From contig DSBX01000325.1 of NCBI GenBank assembly GCA_011049385.1, forward strand, positions 1-14,966: a stretch of DNA of 14,966 nt. Direction: 5' to 3'. A program made the translations under genes and the position numbers. Under the pieces are notes generated by a model. That model saw nothing but the letters and a program-made list of their open reading frames with translations, had not been told where the DNA came from and made no database searches. This document shows, in pieces, positions 1-7,139 of this stretch (the stretch's first letter is position 1; each line of letters starts with the position of its first letter). The DNA is from Caldifarciminota bacterium (lineage in GTDB: Bacteria > Hydrothermota > Tepidihabitantia > Tepidihabitantales > Tepidihabitantaceae).

Positions 1-452
1 GCAATGGCATCTTCGAGCGATGCCAGTTTCACCACGCCGGTCGTACGGGCGAGCGCGCCGAGCATGACGATGTTGGTGAAGAGTTCACGTCCCAGCCGTG
101 CGCGGGCGGTCTCGGCCAGCGGCAGGCTGAGCGCGTCCTCGCGCGGGCAGTAGCGGACGTGGAAGCTGTCCACGATGACCTTGCCGTCGTTCCTGAGGTC
201 GGGCAGGAACCGGTCCGCGGCCTGCTGGCTGAGGCAGACGAGGATGTCGAGGCGCCTGGCCTTGGGGAAGAGGATCGGGTCGTCGGAGATGATGACATCG
301 GCCTTGGCCGCGCCGCCGCGGGCTTCCGGGCCATAGGCCTGGGTCTGGACGACCTCTCGGCCTTCGTGAACGCCGGCCGCTTCGGCGAGGACGATACTGG
401 CGAGGATGACGCCCTGGCCGCCGGTGCCGCCGAGCCGGATTTCCGTCTTCAT
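1..452 (-). CDS. korC: 2-oxoacid:ferredoxin oxidoreductase gamma subunit, partial (C-terminus beyond the left edge)
   Basis: Translating the minus strand from ATG at 452 gives 150 residues with no stop before the edge. It starts MKTEIRLGGTGGQGVILAS, the glycine-rich N-terminus typical of KorC/PorG/VorC gamma subunits, and continues with the family motif QTQAYGPEARGGAAKADVI at about residues 37-55. Family members are about 180-190 residues, so roughly 30-40 are missing. The gamma subunit helps hold the TPP enzyme together in CoA-dependent oxidative decarboxylation of 2-oxoacids with ferredoxin as acceptor, in the cytoplasm. Its ATG overlaps the korB stop as ATGA (449-452), so translation is probably coupled. 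The Kor assignment over Vor or Por rests on gene order D-A-B-C and subunit sizes, not on a substrate residue. Confidence 0.93.
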   Translation of the reverse strand, partial: MKTEIRLGGTGGQGVILASIVLAEAAGVHEGREVVQTQAYGPEARGGAAKADVIISDDPILFPKARRLDILVCLSQQAADRFLPDLRNDGKVIVDSFHVRYCPREDALSLPLAETARARLGRELFTNIVMLGALARTTGVVKLASLEDAI

Positions 453-1297
453 CGTTGTTCCCCGGCCGCCTTCTCGCGAACCTGCTGGTAGAGCTTCGTG
501 TAGGGCAGGACCTCTTCGCGGTCGTGGAGCACGCCGATGACGAAACGTTCACTCTCGCCCCATGGGTCCTTGACCTTGCCGACGTCAACGCTCTTTTCCT
601 TCATCCATTTGAGCATCGCGACGCCGTCGCCGATGCGCTGGTGTCGGCCGTAGAGTGTCGGGCACTGGCTGACGATTTCCAGCACGCTGAAGCCGGTTTT
701 GGTCAGCGTCAGTTTCATCATCTTCTTGAGGTGGGCAACGTGGTAGGTCGTGCTTCGCGCGACGAACATTGCGCCCGCGGCCCGGGCCATGAAGCAGATG
801 TCGAAGTCGCGCTCGCAGTTGCCCCAGGGCGCGGTGGCGGCGATGTCGTGGGTCGGCGTGGTCGGTGAGTACTGACCACCGGTCATACCGTAGGTGCGGT
901 TGTTGATGACGAAGACGTTGAGGTCCAGGTTGCGGCGGGCGGCGTGGATGAAGTGGTTGCCGCCGATGGCGAGGGTATCACCGTCGCCGCCGAAGACGAT
1001 GACCTCGAGGTCGGGACGGGCCAGTTTGACGCCGGTGGCCGCGGCCAGGGACCGGCCGTGCAGGGTGTGGAAGGTGTCGCAGTCGAGGTAGCCGGGCACG
1101 CGCGAAGAACAGCCGATGCCGGAAACGACGCAGAGCTTGGTCGGGTCGCGGCCGAGCTCCTGAAGCGTCCGGACCAACGTGGCCATCGCGGTGCCGATGC
1201 CGCAGCCCGGGCAGAGGATGTGGGGGAAGCGCTCGTCGAGCCGGAACCGGTCGAGGAAACGGTCCGACGGCTCGTCGCCGAGGCTATAGTGCGTCAA
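449..1297 (-). CDS. korB: 2-oxoacid (probably 2-oxoglutarate):ferredoxin oxidoreductase beta subunit
   Basis: A 282-residue TPP-binding subunit of normal family length. It shows the CPGCG motif (Cys29, Cys32) and GIGCSSR (Cys63), followed by a later Cys in VSQCPTLYGR; such cysteines bind the 4Fe-4S cluster of beta subunits. The TPP/Mg motif runs from GGDGD (residues 103-107) to INN (131-133). The start codon is TTG at 1297. It is supported by a GGAGGAG Shine-Dalgarno ending four bases upstream, and the family homology begins soon after. The gene overlaps the end of korA by 14 bp in another frame, so korA and korB are translationally linked. The substrate is inferred as 2-oxoglutarate from the operon layout; a branched-chain oxoacid is possible. 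Confidence 0.95.
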   Translation of the reverse strand: MTHYSLGDEPSDRFLDRFRLDERFPHILCPGCGIGTAMATLVRTLQELGRDPTKLCVVSGIGCSSRVPGYLDCDTFHTLHGRSLAAATGVKLARPDLEVIVFGGDGDTLAIGGNHFIHAARRNLDLNVFVINNRTYGMTGGQYSPTTPTHDIAATAPWGNCERDFDICFMARAAGAMFVARSTTYHVAHLKKMMKLTLTKTGFSVLEIVSQCPTLYGRHQRIGDGVAMLKWMKEKSVDVGKVKDPWGESERFVIGVLHDREEVLPYTKLYQQVREKAAGEQR

Positions 1298-2393
1298 TTA
1301 TCTCCTCCGGGGTGAGCATCTCGCCGTCGTAGCGGAGCACCGGTATGACCGGCACGTCCGGGCTGACCGCCCGTTCGACCGAGCGGTTGAGCTGGCCCAT
1401 ATTCATCTCCGGGACGATGACCCGGCGGGTGCTGCGTAGGAGCGAGACCAGCCGCCTGAGCGGGAAGGGCCAGACCATCCGCAGGCGCAGGAAGCCGACG
1501 GTGCGGCCGGTCTTGCGTTCGAACTGCCGCTTGGCGGCCAGCGCCGAGCGTGCGGTCGAGCCGTAGCAGACGATGACGGTGTCGGCACCCAGGTCCTCGA
1601 AGGTCAGGTCCCAGAGCCAGGATTCGTTGTCCCGAACCTTGCGGTGCAGGCGGTCGAGGTTCCACTTGATGACCTCAGGGTCGTCGGAGGGGAAGCCGTC
1701 GTGGCGGTGAACAAGGCCGGTGAGATGGATGCGGTAGCCTTCGCCGAAGCTGGCGATGCGGCTGTCGTAGTTCGTTTCGTCGCCGTAGTGCTCGTAGGTC
1801 TCGGGCGGGCGTTTGGGATTGGCGGGCCGCCAGGTCTCGGGCGTCTTGGGCAGTTCGACGCGCTCGCGCATGTGGCCGACAATCTCGTCGGTGAGGACGA
1901 CGACCGGCATCCTCAGGCGCTCCGACGTGTTGACCGCCATTACCATCAGGTCGAAGCACTCGCGGACGCTCCAGGGGCAGACCACGACCATCGGGTGGTC
2001 GCCGTGGGTGCCGTGGCGGGCCTGCATCACGTCGGCCTGGGCCGAGCGGGTGGGCGAACCGGTGGCCGGGCCGCCGCGCATGACGTTGACGATGACGCAG
2101 GGCAGTTCGGCCATCACCGAGTAGCCGATGCCCTCCTGCATCAGCGAGAAGCCGGGGCCGGAGGTCGCGGTCATCGCCTTGAGGCCGGCCGCGGTCGCGC
2201 CGCTGATACAGCAAATCGAACCGATCTCGTCTTCCATCTGGATGTAGGTGCCGCCGACTCGGGGCAGTTCGCGGGCAAGGTACTCGGCGATTTCGGTCGA
2301 CGGAGTTATCGGATAGCCGGCGAAGAACCGTACCCCGGCTCGCAGGCCGCCGATGGCACAGGCCTCGTTGCCGGAGAGCAGTTGCGGGGTCAC
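1284..2393 (-). CDS. korA: 2-oxoacid (probably 2-oxoglutarate):ferredoxin oxidoreductase alpha subunit
   Basis: 369 residues from a GTG start at 2393 that overlaps the korD stop as GTGA (2390-2393). The frame stays open further upstream, but that stretch is out-of-frame korD sequence and carries no alpha-subunit homology. The N-terminus has SGNEACAIGGLRAG and the oxoacid/TPP-domain motif YPITPSTE (residues 27-34), then QMEDEIGSI, and near residue 115 GSPTRSAQAD followed by ARHGTHGD. All are signatures of KorA/VorB alpha subunits. The C-terminal part carries the transketolase C-terminal-like domain (VIVCYGSTARSA and later VIVPEMNMGQL) and ends LTPEEIIDAL. With KorB it forms the catalytic unit that makes or consumes acyl-CoA using ferredoxin. 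It may serve the reductive TCA direction, but nothing here proves the direction. Confidence 0.95.
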   Translation of the reverse strand: MTPQLLSGNEACAIGGLRAGVRFFAGYPITPSTEIAEYLARELPRVGGTYIQMEDEIGSICCISGATAAGLKAMTATSGPGFSLMQEGIGYSVMAELPCVIVNVMRGGPATGSPTRSAQADVMQARHGTHGDHPMVVVCPWSVRECFDLMVMAVNTSERLRMPVVVLTDEIVGHMRERVELPKTPETWRPANPKRPPETYEHYGDETNYDSRIASFGEGYRIHLTGLVHRHDGFPSDDPEVIKWNLDRLHRKVRDNESWLWDLTFEDLGADTVIVCYGSTARSALAAKRQFERKTGRTVGFLRLRMVWPFPLRRLVSLLRSTRRVIVPEMNMGQLNRSVERAVSPDVPVIPVLRYDGEMLTPEEIIDAL

Positions 2394-2659
2394 GATTCGG
2401 CTCCGTCCTGCCCTTTCTGCTTCTTCGCGCGGGTGACGTAGATGGCGAGGTCCGGACAGCGGAGCTCGCACATCCGGCAGGCGACGCACTTCTCCGGGTG
2501 GGCGACCTTGACCTTGAACCGGTCGTCGAGGTCGAGGGTGCCGGTCGGGCAGAACTCGACGCAGATGCGACAGCCCTTGCAGAAATGGCGCAGGATCCGG
2601 AACCGGTGCCCGGCCGGGGTAACGAGCTCCTCGGGCGGTTTAAGCAGGAATTTCTTCAT
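2390..2659 (-). CDS. korD: 2-oxoacid:ferredoxin oxidoreductase delta subunit, 2x[4Fe-4S] ferredoxin
   Basis: An 89-residue ferredoxin-like subunit with two complete CxxCxxCxxxCP clusters: Cys27/30/33/37 and Cys58/61/64/68. It would carry electrons from the KorAB active site to external ferredoxin. It is the first gene of korD-korA-korB-korC, the oorDABC order known from epsilonproteobacterial 2-oxoglutarate oxidoreductases. The ATG at 2659 has no good Shine-Dalgarno sequence. A promoter (TTGACT-16-TAAAAT) ends 13 bases before it, so the predicted leader is only about 6 nt. The short basic N-terminus before the first cluster is ordinary for KorD. Confidence 0.95.
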   Translation of the reverse strand: MKKFLLKPPEELVTPAGHRFRILRHFCKGCRICVEFCPTGTLDLDDRFKVKVAHPEKCVACRMCELRCPDLAIYVTRAKKQKGQDGAES

Positions 2660-2672
2660 CGGTGCGCCTGCG

Positions 2673-2700
2673 ATTTTATCCCGGCCCGGCCCGGAGTCAA
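2673..2700 (-). promoter_or_regulatory. Promoter of the korDABC operon
   Basis: On the minus strand TTGACT (2700-2695), a 16-bp spacer and TAAAAT (2678-2673) match sigma70-type consensus at 5/6 and 5/6. The spacer is a GGGCC-rich run. The hexamers sit in the 49-bp gap between the DUF3108-like lipoprotein and korD, so the kor genes can be transcribed independently of the upstream genes. Confidence 0.6.
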
Positions 2701-2708
2701 AGCCGGGC
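2684..2708 (-). terminator. Hairpin after the DUF3108-like lipoprotein gene, overlapping the kor promoter
   Basis: GCCGGGC (2702-2708) and GCCCGGC (2684-2690) form a perfect 7-bp G/C stem with an 11-base loop, starting directly after the lipoprotein stop codon. There is no T tract, though ATAAAAT follows a few bases later on the transcribed strand. It could stop or slow transcripts from upstream, and its arms lie inside the kor promoter spacer and next to its -35. Confidence 0.35.
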
Positions 2709-3434
2709 TCAGTTCACCACGCTCGCAACAAGCTCCATCACCAACTCGGCGACCGGGGCCTCGTAGCGCACCAGCCGGCGCAGGCCGTCGAGCTCGTACC
2801 AGATGTCCACACTCTGACCGGCGATGGTGAGCCGGACCCGTCGGCATTCGAAGGTTCCGACCGGGACCTCGACCGTCTCGTTGCCGATCAGCTCCAACTC
2901 GGCCGGCACCTTCATACCGACCGCGCCGATGATGATGTTGAACCCGAACGGCTCGTCGGGCTCCAGCGGCAGAGCGCGGATGAGAGTCGTGACCTGCTCG
3001 TTGTCGAAGTCGAGCGGGCCGAAAGGCAGGTCCAGGCCTTCCGGGCCGTCCGGTCCCAGCGCCGTGACCCGGACCTGTTCGCGGCCGTAAACCAGCTCGA
3101 AGGTCATGTCCATTTCCGGGTTGCTGATACGGCGGGCCGAATGGACCGGGCGCAGGTTCGGAAGCCGGACCAACACCCAGGCGGAGTCGTGGGTTATGTG
3201 ATCGGCAGTACCGGCCATCGTTTCGGTGATGATGTTAAGGGCCGGTACGCCGTCGTGTTCGACCCGGTGCAACTGGATGATGTGGTCGCCGACGGTGTCG
3301 CCGCCAGCGATGACGCGGAGCTGGGTGATTTCGGTCGCGGCCCATTCCGGCGGGTCGAGTTCGGGACCGGCCGCCGGCTTGGGACAGCCGGCGACAGCAA
3401 GCAGGACGGCGATGGTCAACAGGGTTCTTGGCAT
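2709..3434 (-). CDS. Lipoprotein with a DUF3108-like domain
   Basis: 241 residues from ATG at 3434, preceded by an excellent AAAGGAG Shine-Dalgarno (4-base spacing). A longer in-frame reading upstream was discarded because it overlaps the previous gene out of frame. The N-terminus is a lipoprotein signal (lipobox VAGC, Cys17), so the product is probably anchored in a membrane leaflet facing the periplasm. The rest is a beta-rich domain ending with VPVGTFECRRVRLTIAG then WYE and LVRYEA. That resembles DUF3108-type periplasmic proteins, in which a conserved 'V..GtF.c..v' strand precedes 'iWy....rlvky'. The exact role is unknown. The gene is 38 bp downstream of the hydrolase-fold gene, with no promoter visible in the gap, so the two are probably co-transcribed. 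Confidence 0.8.
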   Translation of the reverse strand: MPRTLLTIAVLLAVAGCPKPAAGPELDPPEWAATEITQLRVIAGGDTVGDHIIQLHRVEHDGVPALNIITETMAGTADHITHDSAWVLVRLPNLRPVHSARRISNPEMDMTFELVYGREQVRVTALGPDGPEGLDLPFGPLDFDNEQVTTLIRALPLEPDEPFGFNIIIGAVGMKVPAELELIGNETVEVPVGTFECRRVRLTIAGQSVDIWYELDGLRRLVRYEAPVAELVMELVASVVN

Positions 3435-3472
3435 CTTACTCCTTTCAGGTGCTCTCCCCGGCGCGGCATCGT

Positions 3473-4567
3473 TCAGCGTCTCGTGTCCCGGGGCGAGGAC
3501 AGCCATTCGGCGATGCGCCGGGCGGCTTCCGGCGGCACGGTGCGGCCGCCGGCCAGCGCGACGAAAGTCACATCGTAGTCGTAGTCGGTAAGCAGGTTCC
3601 GGATGCGGTTCGCGCGGGCGAAGCTGACTCGTCCGTCGTCGTGGCCGTGGCCGAGGAATACCCGCAAACGCCGGCCGGCTTCCAGTTCCGCGGTCCGGAC
3701 CCGGTTCGTGTCCAGGTCCCCGCCGAGGCAGATAAGCCCGCGGAAATGCCGGGGGTGACGCAGGCCGGCGGTCCAGGCCAGGTCCGCGCCCTCGGCGAAG
3801 CCGAGCAGGTAGACGTTGCCGATGTTGTGGCGGGCGCTGAGCAGGCGGACGACATCGAGCACGTACTCCTCGGAGGCGGCGCGGACCGAGGTCCGGGTCG
3901 TGGAATCGGTCGCGGTCAGCCACGCGAAGCCCGCGCCGCCGGGCCCGGGGTAGGGCGCGCGGGGCGCGACGAAGATGACCCGCGGTTCGACGCCGAGCCA
4001 GGGCCAGAGCCGGATGAATTCCTCCGGGTTGCCGCCCGCCTCGTGGAGACCGACGACCAGCGTGTAGCGCTTGGTGGGGTCGAAACCGGGAGGCAGTTTC
4101 ACCCGGCAGTCGAAGTAGCTCCGGGCCGAGATTAGTATCCGCTCGCCGGCGGCACGCTCCCGGTCCGCGCTCGCGCGGGCGATGCTGTCAATGACACGGC
4201 GGAACTCGGGATTGGCGGCGACGAGGTCGAAATCCGGGTCGCGACGGATCCGGCCGATGTCGTCCAGGCCGGCCCGGAACGCCCGGGTGACGTAGCGGGC
4301 GGCAAGTTCGGGTTCGCCGAGCAGGCCGAAACAGCCCGCGAGGCCGTAGATTCCTTCGGCGTCGGTGATATTGTGGCGCAGGAGGTCGAAATAGCGTCGG
4401 GTTGCTTCCAGGTAGTTGCCCTGGCGGTAGGCCGCGAATGCCCGGTGCGAGAGCGAGTCGAGGTTCTTGTCCAGGAAGCTACCGGCGGCCGGGTCAAGGG
4501 GCGAGAGGCCGGTTGTGCCCGCGGCGGCGAACGTGCAGGCGACGACCAGCGCCAGGAACAGCCTCAC
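3473..4567 (-). CDS. Secreted TPR plus alpha/beta-hydrolase-fold protein with degraded catalytic residues
   Basis: 364 residues from GTG at 4567 (AGGA about 8 bases upstream). A signal peptide (about residues 1-20) is followed by a helical TPR-like region (about 40-130) with a typical AFAAYRQGNYLEATRRYFDL repeat. An alpha/beta-hydrolase fold follows (about 150-360): YTLVVGLHEAGGN is the oxyanion-side strand and LLGFAEGADLAW is the nucleophile elbow. In esterases of this kind the elbow reads GFSxG, but here it is GFAEG, so the serine is Ala258. The Asp position is kept (HGHDD, Asp310/311). The C-terminal GGH motif reads GGRTVPPEA, so the histidine is Arg342. Two of three triad residues are gone, suggesting a non-catalytic binding role. 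It sits between a CHRD lipoprotein and a DUF3108-like lipoprotein in one directon. Confidence 0.85.
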   Translation of the reverse strand: MRLFLALVVACTFAAAGTTGLSPLDPAAGSFLDKNLDSLSHRAFAAYRQGNYLEATRRYFDLLRHNITDAEGIYGLAGCFGLLGEPELAARYVTRAFRAGLDDIGRIRRDPDFDLVAANPEFRRVIDSIARASADRERAAGERILISARSYFDCRVKLPPGFDPTKRYTLVVGLHEAGGNPEEFIRLWPWLGVEPRVIFVAPRAPYPGPGGAGFAWLTATDSTTRTSVRAASEEYVLDVVRLLSARHNIGNVYLLGFAEGADLAWTAGLRHPRHFRGLICLGGDLDTNRVRTAELEAGRRLRVFLGHGHDDGRVSFARANRIRNLLTDYDYDVTFVALAGGRTVPPEAARRIAEWLSSPRDTRR

Positions 4568-4603
4568 CGTGTTTCCTGCCCCCCGTCCCCCGGCTTTCGT
4601 GCG

Positions 4604-5074
4604 TCAGCGCAGTTGGCCGCGGATTTCCCCGGCCGGGAACGAATCGGTGTTGACCTGGACGTAGGTGGACCCGGCCCGGAGTACGGACAGCATCCGGCGC
4701 ATCGGTTCGCCGGCGAGCGGACCGCGCAGGTCAGCGACGCGCAGGGAGCCTTCGGCGAGCGTACCGGTGAACGGGCCTTCCTTGGTCGGGCCGGGGTAGA
4801 GCACGGCGATGACATCACCGACTTGGCCCGAAGGCGCCAGATGGATGTTGGCCGAGGTCGCGTTCTCGATATTCTGCACGGTCAGCTTGTAGCCCAGTTC
4901 AGTATCGGCGGCGTCAACGTTGACGATGCAGTTGCCGGTTGCGGTGGTCGAGACCGGCGGCACGACTTCCGAGCCGTTCAGGCCGGCGGAGAAGCTCCGG
5001 ACGATGTTCTCGCACCCGGTCAGCACGGCAAGACCGAGCATGGCGAGCAAGACGGCGGATAACAGCTTTCTCAT
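4604..5074 (-). CDS. CHRD-domain lipoprotein
   Basis: 156 residues from ATG at 5074, chosen over an in-frame ATG nine codons earlier because AAAGGAG lies five bases upstream. The lipoprotein signal has lipobox LTGC (Cys21). The mature part is a compact CHRD domain: it opens SAGLNGSEVVPPVSTTATG, contains NIHLAPSGQVGDVIAVLY, and closes with YVQVNTDSFPAGEIRGQL, the family hallmark. CHRD domains occur in chordin and in many bacterial surface proteins; their ligand is generally unknown. The gene has its own promoter overlapping the end of the CAAX protease gene and lies 36 bp upstream of the TPR/hydrolase-fold gene. Confidence 0.9.
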   Translation of the reverse strand: MRKLLSAVLLAMLGLAVLTGCENIVRSFSAGLNGSEVVPPVSTTATGNCIVNVDAADTELGYKLTVQNIENATSANIHLAPSGQVGDVIAVLYPGPTKEGPFTGTLAEGSLRVADLRGPLAGEPMRRMLSVLRAGSTYVQVNTDSFPAGEIRGQLR

Positions 5075-5100
5075 TTGGACTCCTTTTTCTGACTGAAGCA

Positions 5101-5129
5101 ATGATAGCCGTCCGGCGGCGGCGGGTCAA
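5101..5129 (-). promoter_or_regulatory. Promoter of the CHRD lipoprotein gene
   Basis: Minus strand TTGACC (5129-5124), 17-bp spacer, TATCAT (5106-5101); both hexamers match at 5/6. The -35 overlaps the TGA stop of the CAAX protease gene. Predicted transcription start is near 5094, giving a leader of about 20 nt that contains the AAAGGAG ribosome binding site. Confidence 0.6.
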
Positions 5130-6046
5130 CCGGGCACGGGAGCGTCCTTGAGGGGACGGCCGCGGCGGACGGTGAAGACCAGCGCGAGGTTGACCGCGGC
5201 GAGGACGATGAAGCCGGCCAGGCCGGTCAGGCCGACAATTAGGTCACTTCCGCCCCGCACGACCATCAGCGCGATGCCGGCCGAGGCGTTGAGGACGCCG
5301 TGGAAGACCGAGGCCGCGATGACCGAGCCGGTTCGAGCGCGGATGAAGGCGAAAGGCGGACCGAGCAGGACGCACCAGGCGGTCATCATCGCCACTCCTG
5401 CCACCGGGTGGTCCGGGTAGTTGTGCCCCTGGAGGATCAGCGGCGCGTGCCAGATGCCCCAGATGAACCCGGTCAGGAGCGAGGAGCGCCAGAACCCGAG
5501 CGGAGCGAGACCGCGGTAGAGGAACCCGCGCCAGCCGACCTCCTCGCCGAAGCCGGCGAGGGCATTGACGGTGAGCCCGGCCACCAGCGCCTGGCCGAGG
5601 GTAAGCCAGATCGGGTGCGCGGGCAGATTCGGGATGCTGTCCTTCATCGCCGCCATCTGCTCCGGGGACATCATCGTCGCGAAGCGCTCGAACATCCCCT
5701 CCATCCCGGGAGCGTATTCGACGACGGGCAGGAGCAGGCTGACACCGATGGTGGCGAAGGCGGCCGCGGGCGGACCGAGCCAGGCGGCCAGCCACCACCA
5801 GTTGAGCCGAAAGGAGAGCCCGAGTTCGCGCAGGGGCCGACGCCGGATCAGTTTCTGGACGATGAGCGTCGCGGCGAGAGGCGTGAACATCACCACGACC
5901 CCGACCGGCACCGCCGCGGGTGTATTCCAGCGGCCGCCGAGCAGGGAGAAGGCGCCGGCGATGACCCAGGCGAAAGCGAAAGAGAGAACAAGAAAGAGGA
6001 CGACCTGCCGACGGGACGGGCTGTCGTTCGATGCTCCGAGGTTCAT
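5126..6046 (-). CDS. CPBP family (CAAX/Abi type) intramembrane metalloprotease
   Basis: 306 residues with about seven to eight hydrophobic segments. All CPBP motifs are present in order: motif 1 GEEVGWRGFLYRG (Glu168, Glu169, Arg173), motif 2 FIWGIWHAP (His200), and motif 3 SVFHGVLNA (His249, Asn253). The glutamates and histidines are the expected metal/water-binding residues, so the protein looks catalytically intact. Bacterial members cleave or process membrane peptides or have immunity-like roles; the substrate here cannot be told. The ATG at 6046 has no Shine-Dalgarno sequence, but a near-consensus -10 lies seven bases upstream, suggesting a leaderless message. It heads the minus-strand directon and is divergent from the methyltransferase gene. 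Confidence 0.9.
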   Translation of the reverse strand: MNLGASNDSPSRRQVVLFLVLSFAFAWVIAGAFSLLGGRWNTPAAVPVGVVVMFTPLAATLIVQKLIRRRPLRELGLSFRLNWWWLAAWLGPPAAAFATIGVSLLLPVVEYAPGMEGMFERFATMMSPEQMAAMKDSIPNLPAHPIWLTLGQALVAGLTVNALAGFGEEVGWRGFLYRGLAPLGFWRSSLLTGFIWGIWHAPLILQGHNYPDHPVAGVAMMTAWCVLLGPPFAFIRARTGSVIAASVFHGVLNASAGIALMVVRGGSDLIVGLTGLAGFIVLAAVNLALVFTVRRGRPLKDAPVPG

Positions 6047-6053
6047 CGCCGCG

Positions 6054-6081
6054 ATGATAACCGGTCGGTGTCATCGGTCAA
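6054..6081 (-). promoter_or_regulatory. Promoter of the CAAX protease gene, probably leaderless
   Basis: Minus strand TTGACC (6081-6076), 16-bp spacer, TATCAT (6059-6054), both 5/6. The -10 ends seven bases before the ATG at 6046, so transcription should start at or next to the start codon. Confidence 0.6.
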
Positions 6082-6098
6082 GTGACCCGGGATTGCGC

Positions 6099-6126
6099 TT
6101 CCCATCGCCGATTGTCCTGCTACAAT
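6099..6126 (+). promoter_or_regulatory. Possible promoter of the methyltransferase gene, probably leaderless
   Basis: TACAAT (6121-6126, 5/6) lies five bases before the GTG at 6132. A weak TTCCCA (6099-6104) sits 16 bp upstream of it. The -10 is convincing in this G+C-rich context; the -35 is not. It is divergent from, and partly interleaved with, the CAAX gene regulatory region. Confidence 0.35.
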
Positions 6127-6131
6127 GTCTG

Positions 6132-7034
6132 GTGAACAGCAGGCTGAATGGTCAGTCTCAGGACCACCGCTTCCGCGGCGTGTTCAAGCCCGCGCATCAC
6201 ACAGCCGAGCGGCTGTCGGTGATGAGACTGCTGGAGCGGGTCTACCGGGCGCTCCCGCCCCTGCGCAGGTTCGTGTACCGGCTCTGGTACCGGCAGATGA
6301 CCCGGCTCGACCGTCACGCCGAGTCGCCCTTCGCCAACTACGGTTATGCGGACCTGATCGGTGCGCAGCCGATTCCGCTCGCACCGCAGGACGAGTCGGA
6401 CCGGCTTTCCATCCAGCTCTACCACCACGTCGCGGCGGCGGTGCCGCTGGCCGGGCGGGACGTGCTCGAGGTCGGTTCGGGCCGGGGCGGGGGCGCGTCT
6501 TACATCGCCCGGTACCTTGGGCCGCGCACGATGGTCGCGGTGGACCTGAACCTGCGGGCAATCGAGTGTTGCCAGCGCCGTTTCCGCGTGCCCAACCTGC
6601 GCTTCCGACGCGGAGACAGCGAGAACCTGCCCTTTGCCGACGGGACGTTCGACGCGGTCCTGAACGTCGAGTCTTCCCATTGCTACGGCTCGATGAGCAA
6701 GTTCCTCTCCGAAGTGAAGCGGGTCCTGCGGTCGGGCGGTTGCCTGCTGCTGGCCGATTTCCGCACCAGCGCGGACATCGAGCGGCTCCAGCGGCAGTTC
6801 GAGCAGGCGGAATTCGTCGTCGAGCGCGAGGAACGGATTACCCCGAACGTGTTCCGGGCGCTCGAACTCGACAGCGAGCGCAAGCTCGCGCTCATCCGGC
6901 GTCGGGTGCCGCCGGTCTTGCAGGCGGTGTTCCGGCAGTTTGCGGCGACCGCGGGCACACCGACCTGGGAGAAATTCCGCCAGGCTCACTGGGAATACTT
7001 GAGTTTCGTCCTCCGCAAGCCCGGGGACCGGTAG
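6132..7034 (+). CDS. Class I SAM-dependent methyltransferase, phthiotriol-methyltransferase-like
   Basis: 300 residues from GTG at 6132. SAM motif I is VLEVGSGRGGGASYIA (about residues 111-126). The acidic end of strand 2 is VAVDL (Asp138). LRFRRGDSENLPF and LNVESSHCY (about 177-185) are followed by EVKRVLRSGGCLLLADFR. The combination of NYGYADL, DE..RLSIQLYHH, EVGSGRGGGASY and NVESSHCY resembles mycobacterial phthiotriol/phenolphthiotriol dimycocerosate O-methyltransferases, so a lipid or polyketide hydroxyl is a reasonable but unproven substrate. The start is uncertain. Homology begins near the ATG at 6222 (270 residues), but neither site has a Shine-Dalgarno, third-position G/C bias extends back to 6132, and a -10 sits just before it, favouring a leaderless GTG. 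Confidence 0.85.
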   Translation: MNSRLNGQSQDHRFRGVFKPAHHTAERLSVMRLLERVYRALPPLRRFVYRLWYRQMTRLDRHAESPFANYGYADLIGAQPIPLAPQDESDRLSIQLYHHVAAAVPLAGRDVLEVGSGRGGGASYIARYLGPRTMVAVDLNLRAIECCQRRFRVPNLRFRRGDSENLPFADGTFDAVLNVESSHCYGSMSKFLSEVKRVLRSGGCLLLADFRTSADIERLQRQFEQAEFVVEREERITPNVFRALELDSERKLALIRRRVPPVLQAVFRQFAATAGTPTWEKFRQAHWEYLSFVLRKPGDR

Positions 7035-7075
7035 TTCGTTCGCTACCCCACCTGTCCCAGCCCCTCCCCGAATCC

Positions 7076-7092
7076 CTTGTCTACTTGACAAG
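7076..7092. repeat. Inverted repeat overlapping the -35 of the next gene
   Basis: CTTGTC (7076-7081), five bases, GACAAG (7087-7092): a perfect 6+6 dyad whose right arm contains most of the TTGACA -35 hexamer at 7085-7090. Its position is typical of a repressor operator, but no cognate regulator is seen in the window. Confidence 0.4.
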
Positions 7093-7112
7093 TGCATATA
7101 AATCAGTATGTT
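7085..7112 (+). promoter_or_regulatory. Strong promoter of the unknown 301-residue protein gene
   Basis: TTGACA (7085-7090, 6/6), 16-bp spacer, TATGTT (7107-7112, 4/6), within a strikingly A+T-rich stretch (about 7091-7120) in a G+C-rich region. Start near 7119 leaves a leader of about 20 nt holding AAGGAGG. Confidence 0.65.
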
Positions 7113-7139
7113 AGTAGTAAGCTGACCCAAGGAGGAAAG

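Noticed and set aside
1644..2441. Long plus-strand open frame opposite korA
   Set aside because: Antisense shadow of a clearly recognisable gene; no motif or ribosome binding site.
2709..3923. Upstream extension of the DUF3108-like lipoprotein to a 404-residue protein
   Set aside because: The extra part is out-of-frame hydrolase-gene sequence. ATG 3434 has a perfect ribosome binding site and a lipoprotein signal.
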